Source: a bacterium (lineage in GTDB: Bacteria > Chloroflexota > Dormibacteria > UBA8260 > Bog-877). From it: a stretch of 6,497 nucleotides of DNA. The notes beneath the pieces were generated by a model. It searched no databases and had not been told where the DNA came from. It worked only from the letters and a program-made list of their open reading frames with translations. The number at the start of each line of letters is the position of its first letter. Within the stretch, counting starts at the first letter, position 1. Where the stretch lies: positions 1 to 6,497 of the forward strand of contig JAJYWM010000416.1 in NCBI GenBank assembly GCA_021791455.1. Reading direction: 5' to 3'. Position numbers and translations under genes: made by a program. Below, one piece after another: positions 1-5,206 of the stretch.

Positions 1-155
1 AGCGCTTCGGACGTTCGGGCGTGGCGTGGCTATTGGCGACCATCCTGGCCTTTTCCGACGAGCTACGATCTCGTCGGAGCCTTTGATCGAGGCAGTCGCG
101 ACCTGGAAGAACCTCACCGGCCGCTGTGGCCACGGCCGCGTGCCGAGTGCACGAT
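1..155. other. No recognisable gene (left edge)
   Basis: I recognise no product in these bases. One plus-strand frame is open from the left edge to a TGA at 84-86 and could be the last residues of a gene lying outside the window. Minus-strand frames past the integrase relic show no His-x-x-Arg box or terminal Tyr motif that would complete a recombinase. The stretch may be further decayed integrase sequence or plain intergenic DNA. Confidence 0.35.
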
Positions 156-637
156 CTACCTGATGTCCCGCGCCGCCAGAACGACCGGAGGGCGAGCTAG
201 TAGTTGCAGACCCATATTCTTCCGGTCTGGGTCACCGGAGTGCTTGGAGGGATGGGTCCGTTCGACGTACCGCTGGAGTGGACGGGCCCGCTCCTGCCGG
301 TTCGGGACGTGGCGATCCCGGTCCTCTTTGCCGCGAACCGGGAGGAACGAAGCCCGGGCGCGTACCACAATGACGTCACAGTCAGGCCGACCAATTCGCC
401 GACCCGAATACCCCTGTCGGTAAGATCCCGCACCAGCAGGCGGGCGCGCTCAGCGTAAGCCAGCTGCTCAAGGCGCTCGATGTCAGCCCGCTCCAGAACC
501 AGGGACAGGTTTTTGGTCCGGGAGGGTGCTGAGGATCGCTCGCAAATACGCACCGGTAGAGGAGCGCAGGCCATGGCCGGCTTGCGCAACTTCAGCATCA
601 GCTGTCTGCGCCTCGCCGGGTGGGAGAACAGCGCCAA
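156..637 (-). pseudogene. Tyrosine recombinase/integrase relic, frameshifted
   Basis: This is a broken piece of the catalytic domain of a phage-type (XerC/XerD-like) site-specific recombinase. Reading down the minus strand, one frame gives ERADIERLEQLAY, then an arginine-box segment DRGIRVGELVGL, with the presumed catalytic Arg near 404-406. It then loses the match at about 368. The neighbouring frame, opening at 368, continues with VRGKEDRDRHVP, the beta-hairpin that carries the catalytic Lys (near 327-329) in this family, and RPLQRYV. Joining the frames needs one single-base indel at about 366-370. The N-terminal core-binding domain is not recognisable upstream of 637, and no His-x-x-Arg or Tyr active-site segment was found downstream, so both ends are missing or decayed. 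The assignment rests on two family motifs in the right order and spacing. It is a relic of a mobile element and is not expected to be active. Confidence 0.55.
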
Positions 638-902
638 GGCGTTGCGTTTATTCGCTTCCGACTGGCGCTACCCCCTGACTCTGCTGGGCATCTGAGCGAC
701 CCTTCCCGCGCTTGGGCGGCCCGGACGATGGCCGTTGGCGAAGCATGCCCCAAGTTGGGGACCAACCTGGTTCTCCAGCGCCTTCCCGGGCTCCCCCTGA
801 CCTCAGCTCGGCACCGGCTCTGCCTCACGCCTCACCTCCCACACCCAAGGCCTGCCCTCAGGACCGGACGTTGACGTGGACCTGCGCCGCACCCCTGTTC
901 GC
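638..902. other. Non-coding stretch upstream of the acetyltransferase
   Basis: No gene is supported here. Several frames are open only because the DNA is GC-rich, and their translations are low-complexity Pro/Arg/Ala. The acetyltransferase frame stays open upstream to 712, but that extension has no family similarity and the real start is placed at 940. One small structure is visible: the odd palindrome CCCCAAGTTGGGG at 748-760, whose right half overlaps GTTGGGGACCAAC at 754-766. It could be a protein-binding site or chance. Confidence 0.4.
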
Positions 903-931
903 TTGCGCCGCCCTTGCCGGGCGGATAGACT
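903..931 (+). promoter_or_regulatory. Sigma70-type promoter, probably giving a leaderless mRNA
   Basis: A -35-like TTGCGC at 903-908 and a -10 TAGACT at 926-931 are separated by exactly 17 bases. The GTG start codon of the acetyltransferase begins at 940, eight bases after the -10 box, where transcription would be expected to begin. No Shine-Dalgarno sequence precedes the GTG. The arrangement fits the leaderless transcripts common in actinobacteria. The -10 is good (TANNNT); the -35 matches consensus at only three positions. Confidence 0.5.
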
Positions 932-939
932 CCCTCACA

Positions 940-1485
940 GTGCTGACCGGTGAACTAGTAACGCTTCGCCCGGTCGAGCCTGAAGACTACCGGGCGCTGG
1001 CGGTGTTCGCCAATGACGTTGAGTTGGAGCTTCTGGGAGGCGGTGATCCGCCCACTCCCACACCCCTGGCGTCCGTCTCCGCAACCAATGAACAGCTCCG
1101 TGAGAACCCCGACTCGATCAACTTCGCCATTACTGCCAATGAAGCAGCGGGGAAGCTGATCGGCCACTGTGGACTGTGGCGTCACGACCAGCTCGGTCGG
1201 ACCGTGGAGCTGGGAATCACGATCGGTGACCGTGAATATTGGGGCCGAGGCTATGGCCGCGAGGCAGTGGCTCTCCTCGTCGACTACGCCTTTCGGCTGC
1301 GCAACATGCGCAAGGTCCACCTATCCGTCCACGCCACCAACACCAGAGCCATTCGGTGCTACGCTGCCACTGGATTCGTCGAGGAGGGGCGCCTCCGCGA
1401 GCAAGTATGGAGCAATGGTGCCTACGTTGATCTGGTGCTGATGGGCCGTCTACGCGAACCCGAGACCAATACCCGCCCCTCCTGA
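940..1485 (+). CDS. GNAT family N-acetyltransferase (RimJ/RimL-like)
   Basis: This is a GCN5-related acetyltransferase of 181 residues that would move an acetyl group from acetyl-CoA to an amine, either a protein N-terminus or a small molecule. The substrate cannot be told. The protein opens with the usual strand of the RimJ/RimL type (LVTLRPVEPEDY, about residues 6-17). VELGITIGDREYWGRGYGREA (about 89-109) contains the pyrophosphate-binding loop GRGYGREA of motif A. NTRAIRCYAATGFVEEG (about 134-150) is the motif B region, followed by a C-terminal strand AYVDLVLMGRL. The length is normal for the family and no key segment is missing. The frame is open back to 712, but that extension is Pro-rich and unlike the family. 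I chose GTG 940 because the homology starts there and the promoter at 903-931 places a transcription start at that codon. It appears to be a single-gene unit. Confidence 0.88.
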   Translation: MLTGELVTLRPVEPEDYRALAVFANDVELELLGGGDPPTPTPLASVSATNEQLRENPDSINFAITANEAAGKLIGHCGLWRHDQLGRTVELGITIGDREYWGRGYGREAVALLVDYAFRLRNMRKVHLSVHATNTRAIRCYAATGFVEEGRLREQVWSNGAYVDLVLMGRLREPETNTRPS

Positions 1486-1711
1486 GCAACCTGGGATCGC
1501 TTGAGGGTGAGAATATCGGGGTGCCCCGGGACCACTTCAGCGAAGTCGTAGCGGCGCGCTAAGACCAGGACGACGCAACCGCGACGATGTTCTCGCCCGA
1601 GGTGCTCGGACCCCCCAGTGTCCCAGGAACGATCGTTCACGAGACAACCCACCTCATGCGCCCACACCCCCACCTTGGCGTGACCCTTCGTTCCATTGTT
1701 CCCGGAGGCCC
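1486..1711. other. No recognisable gene between GNAT and MFS relic
   Basis: The minus strand is open across most of this stretch (about 1422-1673) and gives a peptide with LVLARRYDFAEVVPGHPDIL, but I could not connect it with a family, and part of it merely shadows the acetyltransferase. It may be the remains of an unrelated gene. A short inverted repeat CGGG-GTGC-CCCG at 1517-1528 lies soon after the acetyltransferase stop, but it is only 4 bp and has no T-tract, so it is not called a terminator. The breakpoint that removed the first part of the MFS gene must lie near 1700. Confidence 0.35.
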
Positions 1712-2182
1712 GCGGCCATAGTGGTGCCGGCGTCGCTGGCGCTGCTGGCTGCGGCCTACCCCGACCTGGCCGCCCGTCGGCGGGCGTTCGGAATCTGGCG
1801 CGGGGCAGATGGCATCGCCGCCGGGGTGGGTCCGGTGGTCAGCGGCGCGCTGGTGTCCGGGTTCAGCTGGCGCTCGTGTTCCTCCTGAACGTCCTGATCG
1901 GCGCGGCCGGCGTAGTCATCGCCGCTGAGGTGCTGCCTGCGCCGACCCGCCTACCCCACGGCGTCGACCCTGCTTGGCAGCTCGCCATGGTGGTCGCACC
2001 GGCTGGGCTGACCCTCGCGCTGACCTAGGCGGGACGGTTGGGCTGGCGCGCACCGGCGGTCCTCGCTGACTTCGCCGCCTTCCTGGTTGCCGGAGCCGCG
2101 TTCATCGTGATCGATCGGAGGATTGCCCAGCCGATGCTGCCGCCGGCCCTTTTCCAGGCACCCGCATTCTCTTTCATGGCAT
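1712..2182 (+). pseudogene. MFS drug-efflux transporter fragment (EmrB/QacA-like), degraded
   Basis: This is the middle of a 14-helix type major facilitator drug transporter. From 1712 one frame gives AAIVVPASLALLAAAYPD, the helix-4 segment of this family, then AFGIWRGADGIAAGVGPVVS and GALVSGFSWR, before running into TGA 1886-1888. A second frame takes over at about 1873 with VFLLNVLIGAAGVVIAAE. The join needs one missing base in the codon after SGFSW. The second frame continues through GLTLALT to an in-frame TAG at 2026-2028, and beyond it resumes with GRLGWRAPAVL and RRIAQPMLPPALFQAPAFS, where the family's later segment begins. The first three helices and everything after about helix 8 are absent. 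With both ends missing, a frameshift and a nonsense codon, it cannot make a working transporter. The relic ends next to the stop codon of the convergent DUF1059 gene. Confidence 0.78.
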
Positions 2183-2419
2183 TCAGTCGTCAGGAAGCTC
2201 GGCGAAGCGACGCTTGGTCGCTCTATACCAGCCCATCCCTGAGACCGGGTGCCTCCATCTGGCCTTCATGGCGCTCTGCGCGTCCTCGTGGGCGTGGTCG
2301 CCGTTCGCGACGACGTCCCGCAGATGCTTGTCCTGGGCCTTGATGACCTCATCGGCAGTGACTCCACGGTGAGCAAGGTCGCATGGACCGCCCAAGTCCT
2401 TGCACGTCATCGTCTTCAT
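2183..2419 (-). CDS. DUF1059 domain-containing small protein
   Basis: This 78-residue protein matches the DUF1059 family along its whole length. The N-terminus MKTMTCKDLGGPCDLAHRG carries the two conserved cysteines (Cys6, Cys13) and a histidine at about residue 18. A middle segment TADEVIKAQDKHLRDVV follows, and the C-terminal signature is MKARWRHPVSGMGWYR. The Cys/His pattern suggests metal binding, but I know of no established function. The start is clear: ATG at 2417-2419 overlaps the TGA of the DUF1801 gene by four bases (ATGA), and GGAGG lies seven bases upstream. The frame extends much further upstream only as a shadow of the DUF1801 gene. It is the last gene of the four-gene minus-strand operon, and the overlap implies coupled translation with its neighbour. 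Confidence 0.85.
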   Translation of the reverse strand: MKTMTCKDLGGPCDLAHRGVTADEVIKAQDKHLRDVVANGDHAHEDAQSAMKARWRHPVSGMGWYRATKRRFAELPDD

Positions 2420-2883
2420 TGCGCTGCCTCCGGTCGCTGCACCGCCCGTTTGACGAGTGCCACAATCGTTTCCTCTTCTGCGACGGCCAACTCCTTCAAC
2501 GCATAGGCCGTAGGCCACAGGGCTCCCGCGTCCAGGTTGGCCTTGTCGCTGAAGCCGAGCGTCGCGTACCTCGTCTTGAACTTGTGTGCCCCTTGGAAGA
2601 AGCAGACGACAACGCCGTTGCTCGCGTAGGCGGGCATCCCGTACCACGTTCTTGGCGAGAGCTCCGGCACGGCCGCGCGGTCCGGTTCGGGCATCGAGGC
2701 GGTCTTCACCTGGACGTCGGCCTCCCCTTCCGACTGGCTCGCACGTGAGCTGCGCCGTGCCCCCTCGAGCTCGCGGGCTCGCTCTTTCATCGCCTCGCGT
2801 TCCTCGACGGTGAACCACTCGGGCGCTTCGCCGACCATACCCCTACTCCCCGCCTGCTTCGCTGCTCTCTTCGCCTCAGTCAT
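2416..2883 (-). CDS. DUF1801 domain-containing protein (YdhG-like fold)
   Basis: This 155-residue cytoplasmic protein has a DUF1801 domain in its second half. Residues 1-60 are charged and helical, including WFTVEEREAMKERAREL (23-39), a segment often found in front of this domain in actinobacterial members. The domain itself begins near residue 75: TWYGMPAYASNGVVVCFF (79-96), then KFKTRYATLGFSDKANL (101-117), ending in a helix ALKELAVAEEETIVALVKRA. The family shares the fold of B. subtilis YdhG, a frataxin-like protein suggested as an iron chaperone. That role is not shown for this subgroup, and no signal peptide or membrane segment is present. ATG 2883 is supported by GGAGGT seven bases upstream. 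It lies 45 bases after the PPOX-like gene and overlaps the DUF1059 gene by four bases, so it belongs to the same operon. Confidence 0.85.
   Translation of the reverse strand: MTEAKRAAKQAGSRGMVGEAPEWFTVEEREAMKERARELEGARRSSRASQSEGEADVQVKTASMPEPDRAAVPELSPRTWYGMPAYASNGVVVCFFQGAHKFKTRYATLGFSDKANLDAGALWPTAYALKELAVAEEETIVALVKRAVQRPEAAQ
2427..2431 (-). promoter_or_regulatory. Ribosome binding site of the DUF1059 gene
   Basis: The minus strand reads GGAGG here, seven bases before the ATG at 2417-2419. It lies inside the last codons of the DUF1801 gene and fixes the start of the DUF1059 protein against the longer open frame. Confidence 0.75.
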
Positions 2884-2890
2884 GCCATCG

Positions 2891-2896
2891 ACCTCC
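2891..2896 (-). promoter_or_regulatory. Ribosome binding site of the DUF1801 gene
   Basis: The minus strand reads GGAGGT seven bases before ATG 2883. This strong site supports the longest start over the internal Met at residue 16. Confidence 0.75.
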
Positions 2897-2928
2897 GTCC
2901 TCCACTACGTCCCGCCGAGGTCCCGCTC

Positions 2929-3381
2929 TCAAGCCAGCCAGGTGCCGTCACGCATGAGATCTCGGCCCGGCAGCTCATTGACCTCGCGCCACGCCCGGAT
3001 ACGGCGCGGCGTGACGCAAAACCACCGGCACGGCGTCGGATCCGCGCGTGGATCCCAACCAGCCCGGGCGACGTATCGCTCAGCCAGCCCATTTGGCAAC
3101 TCGTCGATCTCGAAAACCTCCACCTCACCTTCGATGATGGTCACGTCTCGGGTGTGTCCCAGACCGAGCTGCACGGTCTGGCTGTCAGCGAGGTTCCTTC
3201 CAGTCACGCTCTTCCTGGGCGTCGCGACCAGAAGCGCCTTCCCATCCCAGTAGAAAGAGAGCGGGACCAGGTACGGCACACCGCCTGCCGAGGAGGTGGC
3301 CACCCAGATATCCGTGTCGTGGCTGAGCCGGTGCTCGGTGTCCCGGCGGCGCTCGGCCCTGGAACGCGGTTCGGCGGTCAC
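2929..3381 (-). CDS. Pyridoxamine 5'-phosphate oxidase-like FMN split-barrel protein
   Basis: This 150-residue protein belongs to the PPOX-like flavin-binding split-barrel superfamily. These proteins form dimers binding FMN (or F420 in some actinobacterial branches) and reduce or oxidise small molecules. Visible parts are strand one DIWVATSSAGGVPYLVPLSF (24-43), the WDGKALLVATP strand pair (46-55), SVTGRNLADSQTVQLGLG (58-75) with the Arg/Asn segment common near the cofactor phosphate site, and VTIIEGEVEVFEID (80-93). The C-terminal RRIRAWREVNELPGRDLMRD (126-145) is typical of this subgroup. Its length fits a single-domain member, so it is not a true PdxH enzyme of vitamin B6 synthesis. The start is GTG 3381, nine bases after the VOC gene's stop. 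No clear Shine-Dalgarno sequence is visible, so translation is probably coupled to the VOC gene. The cofactor and substrate cannot be decided from sequence alone. Confidence 0.85.
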   Translation of the reverse strand: MTAEPRSRAERRRDTEHRLSHDTDIWVATSSAGGVPYLVPLSFYWDGKALLVATPRKSVTGRNLADSQTVQLGLGHTRDVTIIEGEVEVFEIDELPNGLAERYVARAGWDPRADPTPCRWFCVTPRRIRAWREVNELPGRDLMRDGTWLA

Positions 3382-3390
3382 GCCCGAGGC

Positions 3391-3810
3391 TCAGCGCAGT
3401 TCATTGATGCGGACCAGGTTGCCGGCGGGGTCGCGGACTGCGCAGTCGCGTTCACCCCAAGGCTGCTCGCTCGGCTCTTGTACGACCTCGGCACCACTTG
3501 CCTGCACTCGCTCGAAGGTGCCGTCGAGGTCCTTGGTGGCCAGCATGATCCAGCCGAATGTGCCCTTCGCCATCATCTCGGCGATGGTGCGGCGTTCGTC
3601 GTCGGTGATACCGGGGTCGGCTGCCGGCGGCGCCAGAAGGATCGACGTGCCCGGCTGGCCCGGCGGCCCGACAGTGATCCAGCGCATCTTGCCGGAACCG
3701 ACGTCCTTGCGGACTTCGAAGCCGAGGACGTCGCGGTAAAAGGCCAGCGAGGCCTCGGGGTCGGTATGGGGAAGGGGCGTCGTGTGGATGCTCAAGTCCA
3801 TCGCGGTCAT
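3391..3810 (-). CDS. VOC family (glyoxalase/bleomycin-resistance fold) protein
   Basis: This 139-residue protein has two paired beta-alpha-beta-beta-beta units, as expected for the vicinal oxygen chelate fold. Unit one runs from SIHTTPLPHTDPEASLAFYRDVLGF in short overlapping parts (residues 7-31) to KMRWITVGPP and SILLAPPAA. Unit two covers FGWIMLATKDLDGTFERV (85-102), GAEVVQEPSEQPWGERDCAV (107-126) and ends in DPAGNLVRINEL. Glu137 sits where many family members carry a metal ligand, and His9 lies in the first strand. The position that is usually His at the start of unit two is Trp87 in WIML, so a classical three- or four-ligand metal site is doubtful. Other starts are possible: ATG 3801 is three codons in. 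Neither has a clear Shine-Dalgarno sequence or a promoter I can recognise. It is the first gene of the operon. The substrate is unknown, and drug binding or detoxification is only a family-level guess. Confidence 0.85.
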   Translation of the reverse strand: MTAMDLSIHTTPLPHTDPEASLAFYRDVLGFEVRKDVGSGKMRWITVGPPGQPGTSILLAPPAADPGITDDERRTIAEMMAKGTFGWIMLATKDLDGTFERVQASGAEVVQEPSEQPWGERDCAVRDPAGNLVRINELR

Positions 3811-3866
3811 GGTAAGAGGAGGGGGGCGGCGGAGGCTTCTCGATTCCTGACCGGCTTGACACCTGT

Positions 3867-4079
3867 TTGGCTCGAACTGGCCGACCGACCCTGGTAACCC
3901 GGCGTGGGCACCCCGTCGCTGCCCTCATCGCCGTCGATGAAGACGAATTGCTGGATCACATTCTTGCCAATGATCCGGAGTACGTCCGTTCGATGAGCCT
4001 GGCTGAAGCCGAGGCGGCCAAGGGACGGAGGGGTCGGCTGCTGGATGAGGTGGTTGCCGAGCTCGACTCCGAGGCGTGA
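3867..4079 (+). CDS. Phd/YefM-like antitoxin, N-terminus uncertain or frameshifted
   Basis: The core TGRPTLVTRRGHPVAALIAV matches the beta-strand part of Phd/YefM antitoxins, which bind operator DNA with the N-terminal half and wrap the toxin with the C-terminal helix. The C-terminal half (DEDELLDHILANDPEYV, then an acidic helix ending in LLDEVVAELDSEA) is the toxin-binding part. The shortest supportable start is TTG 3867, but that leaves only four residues before the conserved strand, where the family has about 20. The frame is open back to 3816 without a start codon. An adjacent frame just upstream carries EASRFLTGLTPV, which resembles the missing N-terminal helix and would join through one missing base in the T run at 3866-3868. 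Another possibility is an ATG at 3809 with an indel in the G run 3821-3826. Either way the module is probably damaged. The toxin gene begins three bases after the stop. Confidence 0.6.
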   Translation: MARTGRPTLVTRRGHPVAALIAVDEDELLDHILANDPEYVRSMSLAEAEAAKGRRGRLLDEVVAELDSEA

Positions 4080-4082
4080 GCC

Positions 4083-4353
4083 TTGCCGAGGACGATAACT
4101 CTCTCCCCCAGGGGGGGAACGCGACCTCCGTCGCGTTCCCGTCAGTCAGCGGCTCGCGACACTCGAGGGACTGCACGCCCTGGCCGATGAGCATCCAGGT
4201 GCCGACATCAAGGCCCTGGCTGGTCATCGTGGCTGGTACCGACTAAGGGTGGGCGACTGGTGGGTGCTCTACCTCTCGGACCCTCCTGGTGTCAGGATCG
4301 ACCGCATTGTCAACCATCGCGACCTCGAACGTGCCCTCGCCACCCTGCCCTGA
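4083..4353 (+). pseudogene. RelE/ParE-family toxin with a frame break at a G7 run
   Basis: RelE/ParE toxins are small proteins that cut mRNA on the ribosome or poison gyrase and are held in check by the antitoxin encoded just upstream. From TTG 4083 the frame reads LPRTITLSPRG, the usual first strand, then leaves the family after the run of seven G at 4111-4117. The next frame carries the rest: ERDLRRVP, ATLEGLHALADEHPGADIKA, GHRGWYRLRVGDWWVLYLSD and IDRIVNHRDLERALATLP to TGA 4351-4353. Removing one G gives an uninterrupted 89-residue protein, the normal family length. The start codon is TTG three bases after the antitoxin stop, with GAGG at 4071-4074 as a possible ribosome site. The rest of the gene has no other lesion, so the break may be recent, a sequencing error, or bypassed by slippage at the G run. 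Confidence 0.75.
4111..4140 (+). repeat. G7 run and perfect 11-bp hairpin inside the toxin gene
   Basis: Seven G (4111-4117) run directly into a perfect inverted repeat: GGGAACGCGAC at 4115-4125, tetraloop CTCC at 4126-4129, GTCGCGTTCCC at 4130-4140. The run is also preceded by CCCCCA at 4105-4110. The hairpin overlaps codons for the conserved ERDLRRVP segment, so part of the symmetry may come from coding constraint. No T-tract follows, so it is not a standard intrinsic terminator. It sits exactly where the toxin reading frame changes. Confidence 0.7.
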
Positions 4354-4618
4354 TCCGCGGAGCGGCCAAGCGACGGACCGACCCAGGCAGTCCGACCTCG
4401 TAGTCTCAATCAAAGATGCTCACAGTACCCGGGGCATGACCGCCGCTATGCCTGCCCAGAGTGGTTCGGCCTCAGGTCTGTGCCGCTCTCGCGGGCCCAG
4501 GGGCCTCAGCGGATCAGAACTACATTGGACGGTGGCTCCCCCCGCCACCAACCCCCTATTCCATACCGAACCGACGCGGCGGCGCTTCACCTGGCATTAG
4601 CAGTGGCCTCATGGTGAG
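4354..4618. other. No recognisable gene downstream of the first TA locus
   Basis: Two plus-strand frames are open through parts of this stretch, but their translations show no domain, signal peptide or family motif. No strong terminator follows the toxin: only a 4-bp CCGC/GCGG repeat just after the stop. I see no tRNA or repeat. A promoter for the gene at 4619 would be expected near the right end, but none is convincing. Confidence 0.4.
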
Positions 4619-5206
4619 TTGGAGGTGGCTACCCGGCGGTGGGGTGTACGCTCGTGGCGATGCTGGCCGGCCGCGGCGGCGCACAACTCCGGCGCGCTGC
4701 GAACGTCGGGTGCCGTCGGGGCAGGCGCGCCGGCAAACCCGGGCAGCGTTGTGATTTTTACGGTTCAGGCACGCAACACTTCCGCTCAGAAGGTGACCCT
4801 ACTGTGCGTGCCCGGGCTGGCGGCTCCAACCCTCGCGCACTTCGCAGTCCTGCCCGGGCTCGACACCTTGGAGGATGAGCATGGCCGGCCACCACCGCCC
4901 GGTGGCGGTCCGGGCCCAAATGGCACTTGGCCGCTCGCAGCATTGGGCGGGTACGTGGTTCCCGCGCATCAAGTCGTCTCAATCGTCGTTGGCGTGGAGG
5001 GCAGTCGGCCGGGAACCGACTACGTCATGGGCGGCCTAGTGGCGTCCTATAGCGTCGGAGGATCCGCCACCAGCTCGGCACTTGCGATGGTCAACCTGGT
5101 GTGCGTTGCCAGCGCAGCCCGGGACTCTCGCGACAGCTGCGCCAATCAGCGGGCCAAGGCGCTGGTTTATCGGTCCGTGTCATACGTCCAGAAGACCTTC
5201 TACTGA
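4619..5206 (+). CDS. Hypothetical, probably exported, beta-rich protein; N-terminus uncertain
   Basis: I do not recognise the family. The frame encodes up to 195 residues from TTG 4619 and opens at 4601. From about residue 30 it looks like a real secreted beta-sandwich protein: SGAVGAGAPANPGSVVIFTV (30-49), RNTSAQKVTLLCVPGLA, a flexible Pro/Gly segment (90-102), then VVPAHQVVSIVVGVEG (113-128), MGGLVASYSV and ALAMVNLVCVAS. Cysteines at about 63, 162 and 174 could form a disulfide. The alternation of hydrophobic strands resembles small Ig-like domains of actinobacterial cell-surface proteins. The first 25 residues are Arg/Trp/Ala-rich and poor as a signal peptide. A neighbouring frame at about 4633-4680 reads AVGCTLVAMLAGRGGA, close to a lipoprotein signal with Arg in place of the lipobox Cys. 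So the true N-terminus may have been shifted out of frame. No partner gene is evident. Confidence 0.5.
   Translation: MEVATRRWGVRSWRCWPAAAAHNSGALRTSGAVGAGAPANPGSVVIFTVQARNTSAQKVTLLCVPGLAAPTLAHFAVLPGLDTLEDEHGRPPPPGGGPGPNGTWPLAALGGYVVPAHQVVSIVVGVEGSRPGTDYVMGGLVASYSVGGSATSSALAMVNLVCVASAARDSRDSCANQRAKALVYRSVSYVQKTFY

Noticed and set aside
748..766. Palindrome CCCCAAGTTGGGG as an operator or terminator
   Set aside because: With a one-base centre it cannot form a hairpin. It is far (about 140 bases) from the only nearby promoter and is not repeated elsewhere, so it was left as a note.
712..939. N-terminal extension of the acetyltransferase frame to 712
   Set aside because: The 76 extra residues are Pro/Arg/Ala-rich and unlike the family, and a promoter lies inside the extension.
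2420..2818. Long minus-strand frame extending the DUF1059 gene upstream
   Set aside because: It is Arg/Gly-rich shadow sequence over the DUF1801 gene. The DUF1059 family starts at MKTMTC with its own ribosome binding site.
3154..3897. Long plus-strand open frame of 247 codons opposite the PPOX-like and VOC genes
   Set aside because: Both minus-strand genes match families over their full length, and the plus frame has no recognisable domain except the last 20 residues, which are treated as the displaced antitoxin N-terminus.
3925..4227. Minus-strand open frame of 100 codons opposite the TA locus
   Set aside because: Antisense to clear antitoxin and toxin similarity, with no family features of its own.
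4883..4915. Inverted repeat in the Pro/Gly-coding part of the exported protein
   Set aside because: It arises from CCACCG/GGTGGC codons for Pro and Gly runs and is explained by coding composition.
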